A stretch of DNA of 64,000 nt. Source: Gramella sp. MAR_2010_147 (GTDB taxonomy: Bacteria; Bacteroidota; Bacteroidia; Flavobacteriales; Flavobacteriaceae). This document shows, piece after piece, positions 18,919 through 28,315 of this stretch (the stretch's first letter is position 1; each line of letters starts with the position of its first letter). The DNA lies in contig NZ_LT629741.1 in NCBI RefSeq assembly GCF_900105135.1, positions 3,015,001-3,079,000 of the forward strand, in the 5' to 3' direction. The notes under the pieces were generated by a model. That model worked only from the letters and a program-made list of their open reading frames with translations, did not search any database and was not told where the DNA came from. The translations under genes were made by a program, and so were the position numbers.

Positions 18919-19907
18919 GCGTGAGAAAACAGGATATATTTAAAAGAACATTTCTTATGCTTCTTTTCATTTTTACAACATTTGGTTGTGAAAAGAACAG
19001 TGATACTCGTATCATAAAGCTTGGCCACGGTCTGGATACCAGTCATCCGGTTCATAAAGCGATGACCTTTATGGGGGAAAGGGTAAAGAAGAAATCTGGA
19101 GGAAGAATGCAAATAGATATTTATCCTAATCAGCAACTGGGTTCTGAAAGAGAATGTCTTGAGCTGCTCCAAATTGGTAGCCTGGGAATGACAAAAGTAT
19201 CTACAGGAGTAATGGAGAATTTTGCCCCTGGACTTAAGGTATTTGGTCTTCCATTTTTATTCCGTGACCGCGAACATAGATTCAATGTTCTGGAAGGTGA
19301 GATTGGAGAAGCATTTCTTAATTCCAGTTTAGATAAAAGATTAAAAGGACTCACCTTTTATGATGCCGGGAGCCGTAGTTTCTATAGCAAAACCCCTATA
19401 GAATCCCCTGAAGACCTGGAAGGACTTAAGATCAGGGTGATGGAAAGTCAAACCGCTATTAATATGGTGAAAAATCTCGGAGGTTCGCCAACCCCTATCG
19501 CCTGGGGTGAATTATATACGGCACTTCAGCAAGGAATCGTAGATGGGGCAGAGAATAATCTTCCGAGTTTTCATCTTTCCAGGCATTATGAAGTATGCAA
19601 GTATTTCTTGGTAGATGAGCATACTGCACTGCCAGATGAATTGGTGATTGGAACTCCTGTTTGGAATAAACTTTCAGCGGAAGAAAAACAATGGCTTAAG
19701 GAAGCCGCTATGGAATCTTCTGAATATCAGAAGAAATTATGGCGTGAAGCTGAACTGGAAGCCCTCGAAAAGATTAAGGAGGCCGGGGTAACAGTTATAG
19801 AAGCTGATAAGGAGCAGTTTAGGAGCATGGTTAGACCTATGTATGATGAATTTGGACTGGATCCAGAGATGAAAAATATTATTGAAGAAATACAAGCGGT
19901 TAAATGA
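18915..19907 (+). CDS. dctP: TRAP transporter substrate-binding protein (DctP family), probable lipoprotein
   Basis: This is the periplasmic receptor of a tripartite ATP-independent transporter and probably binds a hexuronate or an unsaturated derivative. A hydrophobic signal segment ends at FTTFGC, giving a possible lipid-anchored cysteine. The mature part has the DctP signature: LGHGLDTSHPVHKAM at the N-terminus, DLEGLKIRVMESQTAINM with the conserved arginine that pairs with carboxylates, and GELYTALQQGIVDGAENN. The gene overlaps eda by 4 bp and dctQ by 4 bp. The substrate is inferred from the operon. Confidence 0.93.
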   Translation: MSVRKQDIFKRTFLMLLFIFTTFGCEKNSDTRIIKLGHGLDTSHPVHKAMTFMGERVKKKSGGRMQIDIYPNQQLGSERECLELLQIGSLGMTKVSTGVMENFAPGLKVFGLPFLFRDREHRFNVLEGEIGEAFLNSSLDKRLKGLTFYDAGSRSFYSKTPIESPEDLEGLKIRVMESQTAINMVKNLGGSPTPIAWGELYTALQQGIVDGAENNLPSFHLSRHYEVCKYFLVDEHTALPDELVIGTPVWNKLSAEEKQWLKEAAMESSEYQKKLWREAELEALEKIKEAGVTVIEADKEQFRSMVRPMYDEFGLDPEMKNIIEEIQAVK

Positions 19908-20371
19908 AAAAAAGATTGGATAAGGTACTAGGAACCATTCTGGTTATCCTGTTAACCATAATGGTTATGGCAGTTTTATGGCAGGTATTTTCACGATATG
20001 TAATGCAGTCCCCTAGCTCGATTACAGAGGAGTTAGCCAGATATTTACTTATTTGGATAGGGATTCTCGGTGCGGCATATGCTGCCGGCCAGCAGGAGCA
20101 TCTTGCTATAAATTTACTTGAAGAAAAATTAGAAAAGAAGAACAAAAAGAAGCTAAGAATTTTAATTAATATTCTAATAATATTCTTTGGACTTACTGTT
20201 CTTATTATTGGTGGAGGAAACCTGGTTTACGTTAATTATGAACTGGGACAGAGTTCCGCAGCTTTGGAAATTCCGTTATACCTGGTTTACCTGGTGGTAC
20301 CCATTAGTGGTATTCTGGTTGTATTCTATAAGTTCAATGAAATTATGAACCCGGAAAAGTATTTAGTATGA
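19904..20371 (+). CDS. dctQ: TRAP transporter small permease subunit (DctQ family)
   Basis: This is the small membrane subunit of the uronate TRAP transporter. At 155 residues with four predicted membrane segments it fits DctQ, with the family segment QSPSSITEELARYLLIWIGILGAAYA. It overlaps dctP by 4 bp upstream and dctM by 4 bp downstream, so the three subunits are translated as a coupled set. Confidence 0.93.
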   Translation: MKKRLDKVLGTILVILLTIMVMAVLWQVFSRYVMQSPSSITEELARYLLIWIGILGAAYAAGQQEHLAINLLEEKLEKKNKKKLRILINILIIFFGLTVLIIGGGNLVYVNYELGQSSAALEIPLYLVYLVVPISGILVVFYKFNEIMNPEKYLV

Positions 20372-21657
20372 TATCTGAAGTTTTAATACTGGTAATCTCT
20401 TTTGTGGTTCTTCTTGCTATCGGGGTGCCGGTAGCCTGGTCTATTGGATTATCGTGTCTGTTCACCATGTTAGCAAGTATAGATTCTTTAGCCGCCTTTA
20501 CGACTGTTTCTCAAAGAATGGCCACAGGATTGGATAGTTTTTCTTTACTGGCAATCCCTTTCTTTATCCTGGCAGGCCAGATAATGAACCAGGGAGGGAT
20601 AGCAAACCGCTTGATAAATTTTGCAAAAGCTCTTATAGGATCCTTACCCGGGGGGTTGGTATATGTGAATGTGATAGCAGCTATGCTATTCGGTGCAATC
20701 TCCGGTTCAGCTGTAGCAGCAGCATCAGCGATTGGGGGGATCCTTGGACCTCCAATGGAAAAAGAAAATTATTCCCGTGAATTTGGGGCAGCTATAAATG
20801 TAACTTCCTCTACCACTGGGCTGGTAATACCACCTTCAAATGTACTCATCGTATATTCACTCGCCAGTGGAGGAGTCTCTATCGCGTCATTGTTTCTGGC
20901 GGGATATTTACCGGGAATATTGATGGGGTTGGCCCTGATGTTAGTGGCAGCTGTTTGGATCAAGAAAAAGAAATATCCAGCAGGAAATACCAGTAGTTTC
21001 GGGCTGATTATTTCAACTTTTCTAAAGGCCCTGCCCAGTTTATTATTATTAGTAGTGGTTATTGGAGGGATTGTCTCAGGAATATTCACCGCTACGGAGG
21101 CCTCTGGAATTGCCGTTCTATATTGTTTTGTTCTTTCTATGATATATGGAGAACTGAGTCGAAAGATGCTTCATAAAGTGTTTTTAAGCTCAATAAGCAC
21201 AACAGCCATTGTGATGCTGCTTATCGCAACCTCAATGAGTATGTCCTGGGTGATGTCTTATGAAAATATTCCTCAGACGGTTAGTGAAGCTTTATTGGCA
21301 CTTAGTGACAATAAATATGTGATTCTTCTTATCATTAACCTGTTATTGTTGTTCGTAGGAACCTTCATGGATATGACTCCTGCTGTTCTAATTTTCACCC
21401 CAATATTTTTACCCGTGATGGAAAACTTGGGAGTAGATCCTGTTCATTTCGGGATAATTATGGTGATGAACCTTTGTGTGGGACTTTGTACGCCACCAGT
21501 AGGCTCCGTGCTGTTCATTGGGGTAGGAGTGGCAAAAACGACGATCCAGAAAGTAATAAAACCCTTACTGCCATTGTATGTGGTCATGGCAATAGTACTG
21601 TTAATGGTAACTTTTATTCCGGCAATCAGTCTTTGGTTACCAGAATTATTTGATTAA
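20368..21657 (+). CDS. dctM: TRAP transporter large permease subunit (DctM family)
   Basis: This is the large sodium-coupled membrane subunit of the uronate TRAP transporter. At 429 residues with about twelve hydrophobic segments it matches DctM. Family segments include GLDSFSLLAIPFFILAGQIM, GAISGSAVAAASAIGG and the C-terminal TPPVGSVLFIGVGVAK. It is the only inner-membrane sugar-acid transporter in the locus and is encoded between the aldolase and tagaturonate reductase genes, which supports galacturonate or unsaturated galacturonate as the substrate. Confidence 0.95.
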   Translation: MISEVLILVISFVVLLAIGVPVAWSIGLSCLFTMLASIDSLAAFTTVSQRMATGLDSFSLLAIPFFILAGQIMNQGGIANRLINFAKALIGSLPGGLVYVNVIAAMLFGAISGSAVAAASAIGGILGPPMEKENYSREFGAAINVTSSTTGLVIPPSNVLIVYSLASGGVSIASLFLAGYLPGILMGLALMLVAAVWIKKKKYPAGNTSSFGLIISTFLKALPSLLLLVVVIGGIVSGIFTATEASGIAVLYCFVLSMIYGELSRKMLHKVFLSSISTTAIVMLLIATSMSMSWVMSYENIPQTVSEALLALSDNKYVILLIINLLLLFVGTFMDMTPAVLIFTPIFLPVMENLGVDPVHFGIIMVMNLCVGLCTPPVGSVLFIGVGVAKTTIQKVIKPLLPLYVVMAIVLLMVTFIPAISLWLPELFD

Positions 21658-21674
21658 AATTTAATATTCTGAAA

Positions 21675-23144
21675 ATGGAAAATATTAAAACGAAGAGACT
21701 AAATAGAGAAAATGCGGGGATTACTGAGAAGCTTCCCATTAAAATAGTTCAGTATGGGGAAGGTAACTTCCTGAGAGCCTTTGTAAATTACCTGGTCAAT
21801 AAGTTGAATAAGGAAGCAGACTTTAATGCCGGTGTTGCCGTGATCCAGCCTCTTGCCGGAGGAATGATAAGTGTACTTAATGAACAGGATGGGCTTTATA
21901 ATCTTTTTATGAAAGGGATAAAGCAGGGTAAAGAGATCCAGTTGAATGAAACTATCTCTTGCATCCAGAATGCCTATGATCCTTATAAAGATTATGAATC
22001 ATATTTAAACCTTGCTAAAGAAGAAGAGCTGGAGTTTATTATATCCAATACTACTGAAGCCGGGATAGCCTATGATGCAAATGATAAACTAGAGGAATAT
22101 CCTCATCAAAGTTTTCCTGCCAAGCTAACCGCGCTCCTATATAAGAGGTTTCAATATTTTGAGGCCGATCCAGCGAAAGGACTAACTATTATCCCTTGTG
22201 AGCTTATAAATCATAATGCTGATAATCTTAAGAAAATCATATTAAAATATGCTGAATCATGGAAACTTGAAGATGATTTTGTAAAATGGATCAACGAAAA
22301 TAATAGTTTCCATAATACTCTTGTAGACCGAATTGTTCCCGGATTTCCAAAAGATGATATAGAGGAATACGAGGAACAATTGGAGCTGGAAGATAAACTG
22401 ATTGTTTCTGCAGAGATATTTTTGTTATGGGTGATCGAAGGTGGAGAGGAACTAAAATCGAAAATACCATTTCATAAGATCGATGAAAATGTTTTAATAG
22501 TAAAGGATCTCCAACCTTACCGTACCAGGAAGGTGCGCATACTTAACGGGGCTCATACTACGATGGTACCATTTTCAATATTATTTGGAAATGAAACGGT
22601 TAAGGAAACGGTTGATCATAATTTTACGGGAGAATTTATAGAAAAAGCTGTTTTTGAAGAGATCAATCCTACCTTGTCACTGTCTGAAGAAGAACTGAAT
22701 TCCTTTGCGGCGGAAGTATTTGATAGATTTAGAAATCCATTTATAAAACATCAGCTGGCAAGTATAGCTCTTAATAGCATCTCTAAATTTAAGGTTAGAG
22801 TACTTCCCAGTCTATTAGGTTTTCATAAAAAATACAATCGATTACCCTTGCGATTAACTTTTGCTTTTGCCTGCCTTATAAGGTTCTATGATGGTAAATG
22901 GAAAGGCCAGGCTCTTCCCGTAAAAGACGATGAAAAGGTAATTTCGATTATGAAAAAAATATGGGAATTACATAGTTACAATGAAATTGCTGAGCACGTT
23001 CTGGGGAAAGAGGATTTTTGGGGATTAGACCTTAATGAGTTGCCACAGTTAAAAGAAAAGATAGCTTTTGCCCTGGAGGTTATAGATACTAAAGGAATTA
23101 AAGACGGATTTGAACTTTTCTCCAAAAAGTTCCCTTCGTCTTAA
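21675..23144 (+). CDS. uxaB: Tagaturonate reductase (UxaB), polyol-specific long-chain dehydrogenase family
   Basis: UxaB reduces D-tagaturonate to D-altronate with NADH. The 489-residue protein has the N-terminal nucleotide-binding region (IKIVQYGEGNFLRAFVNYLV) and the family active-site segment KVRILNGAHTTMVPFSILFG with the lysine, asparagine and histidine. It could also be a fructuronate reductase by fold, but the FLRAFVN and NGAHT segments and the adjacent altronate dehydratase favour UxaB. An operator-like sequence lies inside the gene at 22833-22846. Confidence 0.92.
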   Translation: MENIKTKRLNRENAGITEKLPIKIVQYGEGNFLRAFVNYLVNKLNKEADFNAGVAVIQPLAGGMISVLNEQDGLYNLFMKGIKQGKEIQLNETISCIQNAYDPYKDYESYLNLAKEEELEFIISNTTEAGIAYDANDKLEEYPHQSFPAKLTALLYKRFQYFEADPAKGLTIIPCELINHNADNLKKIILKYAESWKLEDDFVKWINENNSFHNTLVDRIVPGFPKDDIEEYEEQLELEDKLIVSAEIFLLWVIEGGEELKSKIPFHKIDENVLIVKDLQPYRTRKVRILNGAHTTMVPFSILFGNETVKETVDHNFTGEFIEKAVFEEINPTLSLSEEELNSFAAEVFDRFRNPFIKHQLASIALNSISKFKVRVLPSLLGFHKKYNRLPLRLTFAFACLIRFYDGKWKGQALPVKDDEKVISIMKKIWELHSYNEIAEHVLGKEDFWGLDLNELPQLKEKIAFALEVIDTKGIKDGFELFSKKFPSS

Positions 23145-23155
23145 AAATACTGGAT

Positions 23156-24772
23156 ATGAAAAATAAACTGATCAAAGTAAATAAGAATGATAATGTTGCA
23201 ATTGCGCTTGTAGATCTATTTCAGGGCGATAAAATTGAATTTGAAGGAGAAGAGGTAATTATACTTTCTAATGTTAAGGCTAAGCATAAAATCACCATGG
23301 TAGATCTTGCCAAAGGGGCTAAGATCTATATGTATGGGGTACTTGTGGGTAAAGCCTCCAGTGAAATCAAACGCGGCGATGTATTAACGGTAGATAATGT
23401 GAAGCATGAAGCCAGCAAGACTTTCAAAAAAACAGAGACCTCAGACTGGACAAAGCCTGATATTTCTAAATGGGAAGACCGTAGCTTTCAAGGTTATCAC
23501 AGGCAAGATGGACAGGTTGGAACAGCTAATATCTGGTTGTTTTTTCCGCTAGTCTTCTGTGAAAACAGAAATATTGAGCTTTTAAAAGATGTATTTGAAA
23601 AAGAATTCTCATTTCATAAATCTCCAAAACAACGCCAGCTTCTTAGAAACCTGATCAACGGTAAGGATGAAGATACCAACGTGGATTTTGATGAAGAAGA
23701 AACGGGAGTCTTTGATAATATTGAAGTTAAGTTTATCACCCATCAGGGTGGTTGCGGCGGAATAAGACAGGACTCAGTAATGCTTTCCAAGCTTTTAGCA
23801 GGATATGTGAATAATCCGAATGTTGCTGGAGCCACCGTGTTAAGCCTTGGCTGTCAGAACTTGCAGATAGATATATTTAAAAACGCCCTGAACGATATAA
23901 ATCCTGAGATAAAAAAACCTGTGTTTATCTATGAACAGCAGCAGATGGGGACGGTAGATGAAATGTTGAATACGATCATTAGGGAATCTTTTGAGGGAAT
24001 AAAAAAGGCCAATGAGATCAAGCGTGAACCGGCGCCACTATCCAAGCTAAAACTGGGCCTTGAATGTGGAGGTTCCGATGGATTTTCCGGGATATCAGCA
24101 AATCCGGCACTGGGATATGCATCAGATCTACTTTCGGCTCTGGGCGGTTCTCCAATATTATCTGAGTTCCCTGAATTATGTGGAGTAGAGCAGGAACTGG
24201 TCAATAGATGTGCCGATGACGAGACAGCACAAAAATTCATGCAACTCATGAAATCCTATGAAAATGCAGCTGAGGCGGCAGGTTCTGGCTTCGATATGAA
24301 TCCTTCTCCTGGAAATATTAAGGACGGCCTAATAACAGATGCCATGAAATCTGCTGGTGCTGCTAAAAAAGGAGGAACTTCTCCTATAGCAGCGGTGCTC
24401 GATTATGGAGAATACGTTACTAAACCCGGACTTAATTTATTGTGTACTCCGGGCAATGACGTTGAAAGTACCACTGGGATGGTAGGTTCTGGAGCAAACG
24501 TCGTGGTCTTTACCACCGGGCTGGGCACACCAACCGGAAATCCTATTGCACCGGTCATTAAAATGTCCTCTAACTCAACGCTTGCTCGCAGAATGCCGGA
24601 TATTATTGATGTAGACTCCGGAGCGGTGATCAGAGGAGAAAAGACCATTCAGAAAATGGGAGAAGAACTTTTCGAATATATTATTCAGGTGGCTAGTGGA
24701 GAAATTAAGTCTAAAGCGGACCAGCTAAATCAAAATGATTTTATCCCCTGGAAAAGAGGAGTTTCATTATAA
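23156..24772 (+). CDS. uxaA: Altronate dehydratase (UxaA)
   Basis: UxaA dehydrates D-altronate to KDG. The 538-residue protein carries an N-terminal SAF domain (about 1-95, with NVAIALVDL and IKRGDVLTV) joined to the catalytic domain, which has GTANIWLFFPLVFCENRN, HQGGCGGIRQDS, GLECGGSDGFSGISANPALG and the C-terminal GTPTGNPIAPVIKMSSNS. Conserved cysteines in these motifs are the expected iron or metal ligands. It follows uxaB by 11 bp. It is slightly longer than the E. coli enzyme (about 495) because of extra residues in the middle. Confidence 0.95.
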   Translation: MKNKLIKVNKNDNVAIALVDLFQGDKIEFEGEEVIILSNVKAKHKITMVDLAKGAKIYMYGVLVGKASSEIKRGDVLTVDNVKHEASKTFKKTETSDWTKPDISKWEDRSFQGYHRQDGQVGTANIWLFFPLVFCENRNIELLKDVFEKEFSFHKSPKQRQLLRNLINGKDEDTNVDFDEEETGVFDNIEVKFITHQGGCGGIRQDSVMLSKLLAGYVNNPNVAGATVLSLGCQNLQIDIFKNALNDINPEIKKPVFIYEQQQMGTVDEMLNTIIRESFEGIKKANEIKREPAPLSKLKLGLECGGSDGFSGISANPALGYASDLLSALGGSPILSEFPELCGVEQELVNRCADDETAQKFMQLMKSYENAAEAAGSGFDMNPSPGNIKDGLITDAMKSAGAAKKGGTSPIAAVLDYGEYVTKPGLNLLCTPGNDVESTTGMVGSGANVVVFTTGLGTPTGNPIAPVIKMSSNSTLARRMPDIIDVDSGAVIRGEKTIQKMGEELFEYIIQVASGEIKSKADQLNQNDFIPWKRGVSL

Positions 24773-24782
24773 AACTAATTAA

Positions 24783-25958
24783 ATGCAAGCGATAAAGGTT
24801 GGAATTATAGGATCAGGATTTGCAGCTCGGTTTCACTTCGAATCTCTTAAAAGAGTATACGGGGTGAAATTGAATATTATCGGCGCGTACTCCAGAAACC
24901 GTGAAAACCTAGAGCCTTTTTGTAATGAGAAAAATTTAACTGCTTTTAATTCTTTAGAAGATTTAATTGCAGAAGCAGATGTACTTCATGTATGTACTCC
25001 ACCGGTAACTCATGAGAACCTGATCGTAGAGATCCTGGCAAAAGATAAATATGTGATCGTTGAAAAACCGCTAACAGGTTATTTTGGGGAAGAAAGTGAG
25101 GAATTTTCAGGAGATACTTTCTCTCGGGAAATCGGCCTTCAAAAAGCATTGGAGAGCCTTAAAAAAATCATGGAGGCTGAAAGCAAAAGCAAGGGAAAAA
25201 TTTTATATGCCGAGAATTGGATTTATGCCCCTGCTATTCAGAAGGAAAGGGAAGTAATTGAGAAAACAAAGTCCCAGATTCTTTGGATGCAGGCACAGCA
25301 ATCCCATTCCGGTTCTCATTCTTCCGCTTATGGAAAATGGAAACTTTCGGGTGGAGGAACTTTAATGGGAAAAGGTTGCCATCCCCTGGCAGGAGCATTA
25401 TACCTTAAACAGGTAGAGGGTAAAGTTAAAAATGGCAAACCAATTCGGCCAAAATCGGTAAGCTGCCGGGTTCATAATATTACAAGGTTACCTAATTATC
25501 AGAATAATGAGTATTTAAGGGATTCATATACAGATGTCGAAGATTATGCCTTTACCCATATAGTTTTTGAGGATAATACGGTAGCAGATATTACCGCCAG
25601 CGAATTACTCCACGGAGGAGTAAAGAATTATCTGGAAGTGCACGCAGATAATCATCGCACGATATGTAATCTCACTCCTAATAATGCGATGCAAACCTAC
25701 AATACGGAAGAAGAAAACTTTAAGGATATTTATGTGGTTGAAAAGACCGGAACCAAACAGGGATGGTCTAATATTTCTCCTGATGAAGCCTGGTTTAATG
25801 GGTATCAGCATGAAATGGAAGCATTCTATGAATGCATAAATTCTAGATCAGAGCCCGAAAGTAATAGTATTCTCGCTGCAGATGTGACTCGCACGATCTA
25901 TGCGGCCTATCTTTCAGCTGAGCGAAAAGGGCTGGAAGTTGAAATTCCGCAGCTATAA
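24783..25958 (+). CDS. Gfo/Idh/MocA-family oxidoreductase of unknown substrate
   Basis: This NAD(P)-dependent dehydrogenase of 391 residues has an N-terminal Rossmann fold (VGIIGSGFAARFHFESL) and the family motif EKPLTG near residue 100, followed by a C-terminal substrate domain containing GGGTLMGKGCHPLAGALYL. It is the last gene of the kdu-uxa operon, 10 bp after uxaA, so it probably acts on a uronic acid or an aldonic derivative that the other enzymes do not handle. No specific substrate can be deduced. Its stop codon lies two bases from the stop of the convergent lacI gene. Confidence 0.85.
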   Translation: MQAIKVGIIGSGFAARFHFESLKRVYGVKLNIIGAYSRNRENLEPFCNEKNLTAFNSLEDLIAEADVLHVCTPPVTHENLIVEILAKDKYVIVEKPLTGYFGEESEEFSGDTFSREIGLQKALESLKKIMEAESKSKGKILYAENWIYAPAIQKEREVIEKTKSQILWMQAQQSHSGSHSSAYGKWKLSGGGTLMGKGCHPLAGALYLKQVEGKVKNGKPIRPKSVSCRVHNITRLPNYQNNEYLRDSYTDVEDYAFTHIVFEDNTVADITASELLHGGVKNYLEVHADNHRTICNLTPNNAMQTYNTEEENFKDIYVVEKTGTKQGWSNISPDEAWFNGYQHEMEAFYECINSRSEPESNSILAADVTRTIYAAYLSAERKGLEVEIPQL

Positions 25959-25960
25959 TC

Positions 25961-27010
25961 TTATACCGCGTTTTCCAGGCCAATTAATTTTCTATTGGAA
26001 GAATCCCTGATGAATAGTTCAGGGGGCAAAACCACTCTTTTCTCTATACTAATTGTTTTATCTTCCTGAACTTGTTCAAGGAAAACCTGGGCCGCAATTT
26101 TCCCCATCATCTGCGGTGTTTGGTCCATAGAAGTGATTGGTAATTCCATGTATTTCGTAAAAGGTTCATTACTAAAACCTACAACACATACATCCTCCGG
26201 AATTTTTACATTTTTGTTTTTTAATTCCTGGATAGCACCTAGTGCAGCATAATCTCCGGCAGAAAATATAGCATCAGGTTTGTCTTCCAATTGCCAGAGT
26301 TCATCAATGGCTTGCATACCCGACTCGATTTTACTACTGGTTTGAATCACATAAGAAGGATTAAAATCGATATTGTTCTTTTTTAAAGCCTCTCTATAGC
26401 CATCATATCTGTTCTTGTAGATCTCCAGGTTTATATCACCAGAAAGATGCGCGATCCTACTGCAACCCTCATTAATTAAATGTTCAGTAGCCATATAACC
26501 AGCCTTAAAGTCGTCTAGCACAACAGAACTAACTCCGGGAACATCTATCTTTCTGTCAAAAAACACCAATGGTGTACCTTCTTCCTGTATTTTTTTTATG
26601 TGTTCTGTAGTTTGTGTAGTTTTAGAAACAGACATAAAAATACCATCAATCTGTGTATTTAAAAGGGCATTTATTTGCTCAGCTTCATTAGCCACCTCTT
26701 CGTGAGACTGGCAAATAATAATGTGATAGCCATGAGGGGTTAGTTCTTCTTCGATTCCACGAATAACCGATGAGAAAAAACTACGGTTAATATAAGGGAC
26801 TATTACCCCTACGTTGTTTGTTCTTCCTTTTTTAAGAGCCTGAGCAAGCCTGTTCTGCTTGTAATTCATTTCAGCAGCCGTCTTTGCAACAAGTTTTCTG
26901 GTCTTTTCGCTGATTTTAGGGTTATTGTTTAAAGCCCGTGAAACAGTAGCAGCACTGATATTTAATTTTTTTGAAATATCATAGATGGTGACTTTTTCTT
27001 TATTTTTCAT
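25961..27010 (-). CDS. LacI-family transcriptional regulator
   Basis: The 349-residue protein has the LacI helix-turn-helix (TIYDISKKLNISAATVSRALN, recognition helix AATVSRALN), a hinge (LAQALKKGRTNNVG) and a full periplasmic-binding-like sensor domain including IDGIFMSVSK, GVSSVVLDDFKAGYMATEHL and PDAIFSAGDYAALGAIQ. It is convergent with the kdu-uxa operon and divergent from the CE8 gene. The shared 183-bp gap holds operator copy 4. It is the only complete regulator in the locus and is the best candidate to bind the TGTAATCGATTACA sites, with KDG or a related sugar acid as effector. Effector and sign are inference. Confidence 0.94.
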   Translation of the reverse strand: MKNKEKVTIYDISKKLNISAATVSRALNNNPKISEKTRKLVAKTAAEMNYKQNRLAQALKKGRTNNVGVIVPYINRSFFSSVIRGIEEELTPHGYHIIICQSHEEVANEAEQINALLNTQIDGIFMSVSKTTQTTEHIKKIQEEGTPLVFFDRKIDVPGVSSVVLDDFKAGYMATEHLINEGCSRIAHLSGDINLEIYKNRYDGYREALKKNNIDFNPSYVIQTSSKIESGMQAIDELWQLEDKPDAIFSAGDYAALGAIQELKNKNVKIPEDVCVVGFSNEPFTKYMELPITSMDQTPQMMGKIAAQVFLEQVQEDKTISIEKRVVLPPELFIRDSSNRKLIGLENAV

Positions 27011-27166
27011 TTAGGCTGGATTAGTACCTGGAGTAAATTGAGTAAATATTCTGAATAGAGGGGGCAAAAATATGATTTTTCATCCTTTAATAAAATATTT
27101 CATCAATTACATAATTATTATAACTTCAGAATTATTTTAGGAAAATAGTGAAAATTCATTCAATTA

Positions 27167-27180
27167 AGTAATCGATTACA
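27167..27180. promoter_or_regulatory. Predicted LacI-type operator, copy 4
   Basis: AGTAATCGATTACA lies 13 bp before the CE8 start and 157 bp before the divergent lacI start, so it could control both. It keeps the ATCGAT core with TAATCGATTA intact. No clear TAnnTTTG box directly abuts it, unlike copies 2, 3 and 5. Confidence 0.6.
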
Positions 27181-27193
27181 AAAAAAAACAAAA

Positions 27194-28198
27194 ATGATCT
27201 TATTTTTTAAAAAATACTTGTTTGTTTTATCTATCCTACTTGCCAATCTTATTACAGGCCAGAATGTAGAAAAAGTAGATGCTAAGAACGTTCATTTTAT
27301 TGTGTCAAAAGATGGCCAAGGTAATTTTAAAACCGTTCAGGAGGCGATTAATGCAATCCCCGATTTTAGAGAAATTGAAACCCGCGTTTTCATTAAAAAT
27401 GGAATTTATAAAGAGAAGCTTGTACTCCCAACTTCGAAAACAAATGTGACTTTTATTGGAGAAGATAATATAAAAACCATTCTCACTTTCGATGATTATG
27501 CTCAAAAACTGAATCAATTTAAGGAGAAAATGGGTACAACAGGCTCAACATCCTTCTTTATTTTTGGTGATAATTTTAAAGCAATTAATCTTACTTTTCA
27601 GAATGATGCGGGCTCCGTAGGCCAGGCTGTTGCGGTTAGAGTTGACGGCGATAGGGCAGTATTTCTGAACTGTCGTTTTCTTGGAAATCAAGATACGCTT
27701 TATCTTCATGGAAGAGATAGCCGCCAGTATTATAAAGATTGCTATATAGAGGGTACTACGGATTTCATCTTCGGATGGTCTACTGCTGTTTTTGAGAATT
27801 GCGAAATTTATTGCAAGGAAGGAGGCCATTACATTACTGCCGCTTCTACAGAAAAAGAGGCAGAAAATGGTTTCGTTTTTATCGATTGTAAGATCATAGG
27901 TGATGCACCAAAAAACAGTTTTTATCTCGGAAGGCCCTGGAGAGATTACGCTCAAACCGTTTTTATAAATACAGAAATGGCATCTTTGATCAAACCTGAA
28001 GGTTGGCATAACTGGAATAAGCCTAATGCTGAAGAAACCACTTTTTATGCGGAGTTTAATTCTAAAGGCCCAGGTGCTTCAGATACCAGGGTAGAGTGGG
28101 CAAAGGAAATAACTGAGAATGAAATAGAGAAATTCACCGTAAACAAAGTGTTAGCCGGGGAAGACAACTGGGTTCCATCTGAAAGTTTAGCTAAATAA
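27194..28198 (+). CDS. Pectinesterase, CE8 family
   Basis: This pectin methylesterase removes methyl groups from homogalacturonan so that the lyases and polygalacturonases can cut it. The 334-residue protein has a signal peptide (cleavage near LITGQ) and a beta-helix with the CE8 motifs: GQAVAVRVDGDR, NQDTLY with catalytic acid D167, EGTTDFIFG with nucleophile D190, and LGRPWRDYAQTVF with R247 and W249. No lipobox is seen, so it is probably periplasmic or secreted. A second CE8 domain sits in the fusion at 35762-37651. Confidence 0.95.
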   Translation: MILFFKKYLFVLSILLANLITGQNVEKVDAKNVHFIVSKDGQGNFKTVQEAINAIPDFREIETRVFIKNGIYKEKLVLPTSKTNVTFIGEDNIKTILTFDDYAQKLNQFKEKMGTTGSTSFFIFGDNFKAINLTFQNDAGSVGQAVAVRVDGDRAVFLNCRFLGNQDTLYLHGRDSRQYYKDCYIEGTTDFIFGWSTAVFENCEIYCKEGGHYITAASTEKEAENGFVFIDCKIIGDAPKNSFYLGRPWRDYAQTVFINTEMASLIKPEGWHNWNKPNAEETTFYAEFNSKGPGASDTRVEWAKEITENEIEKFTVNKVLAGEDNWVPSESLAK

Positions 28199-28315
28199 CT
28201 AAAGATTTGATTATCTACAGTTGCTATTAATATTTATTTAATATTAAATAGTATCGATTCATAACACTTTAATAATTTTTCAAAGAAAAAATTATGTAAA
28301 CTGATATAGCTTTAC

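Noticed and set aside
27545..28009. Antisense open frame of 154 codons in the CE8 gene
   Set aside because: It is a shadow of the well-supported pectinesterase gene, without promoter or family similarity.
28251..28262. GTATCGATTCAT as a sixth operator
   Set aside because: Only the core ATCGAT matches and the arms do not form a palindrome.
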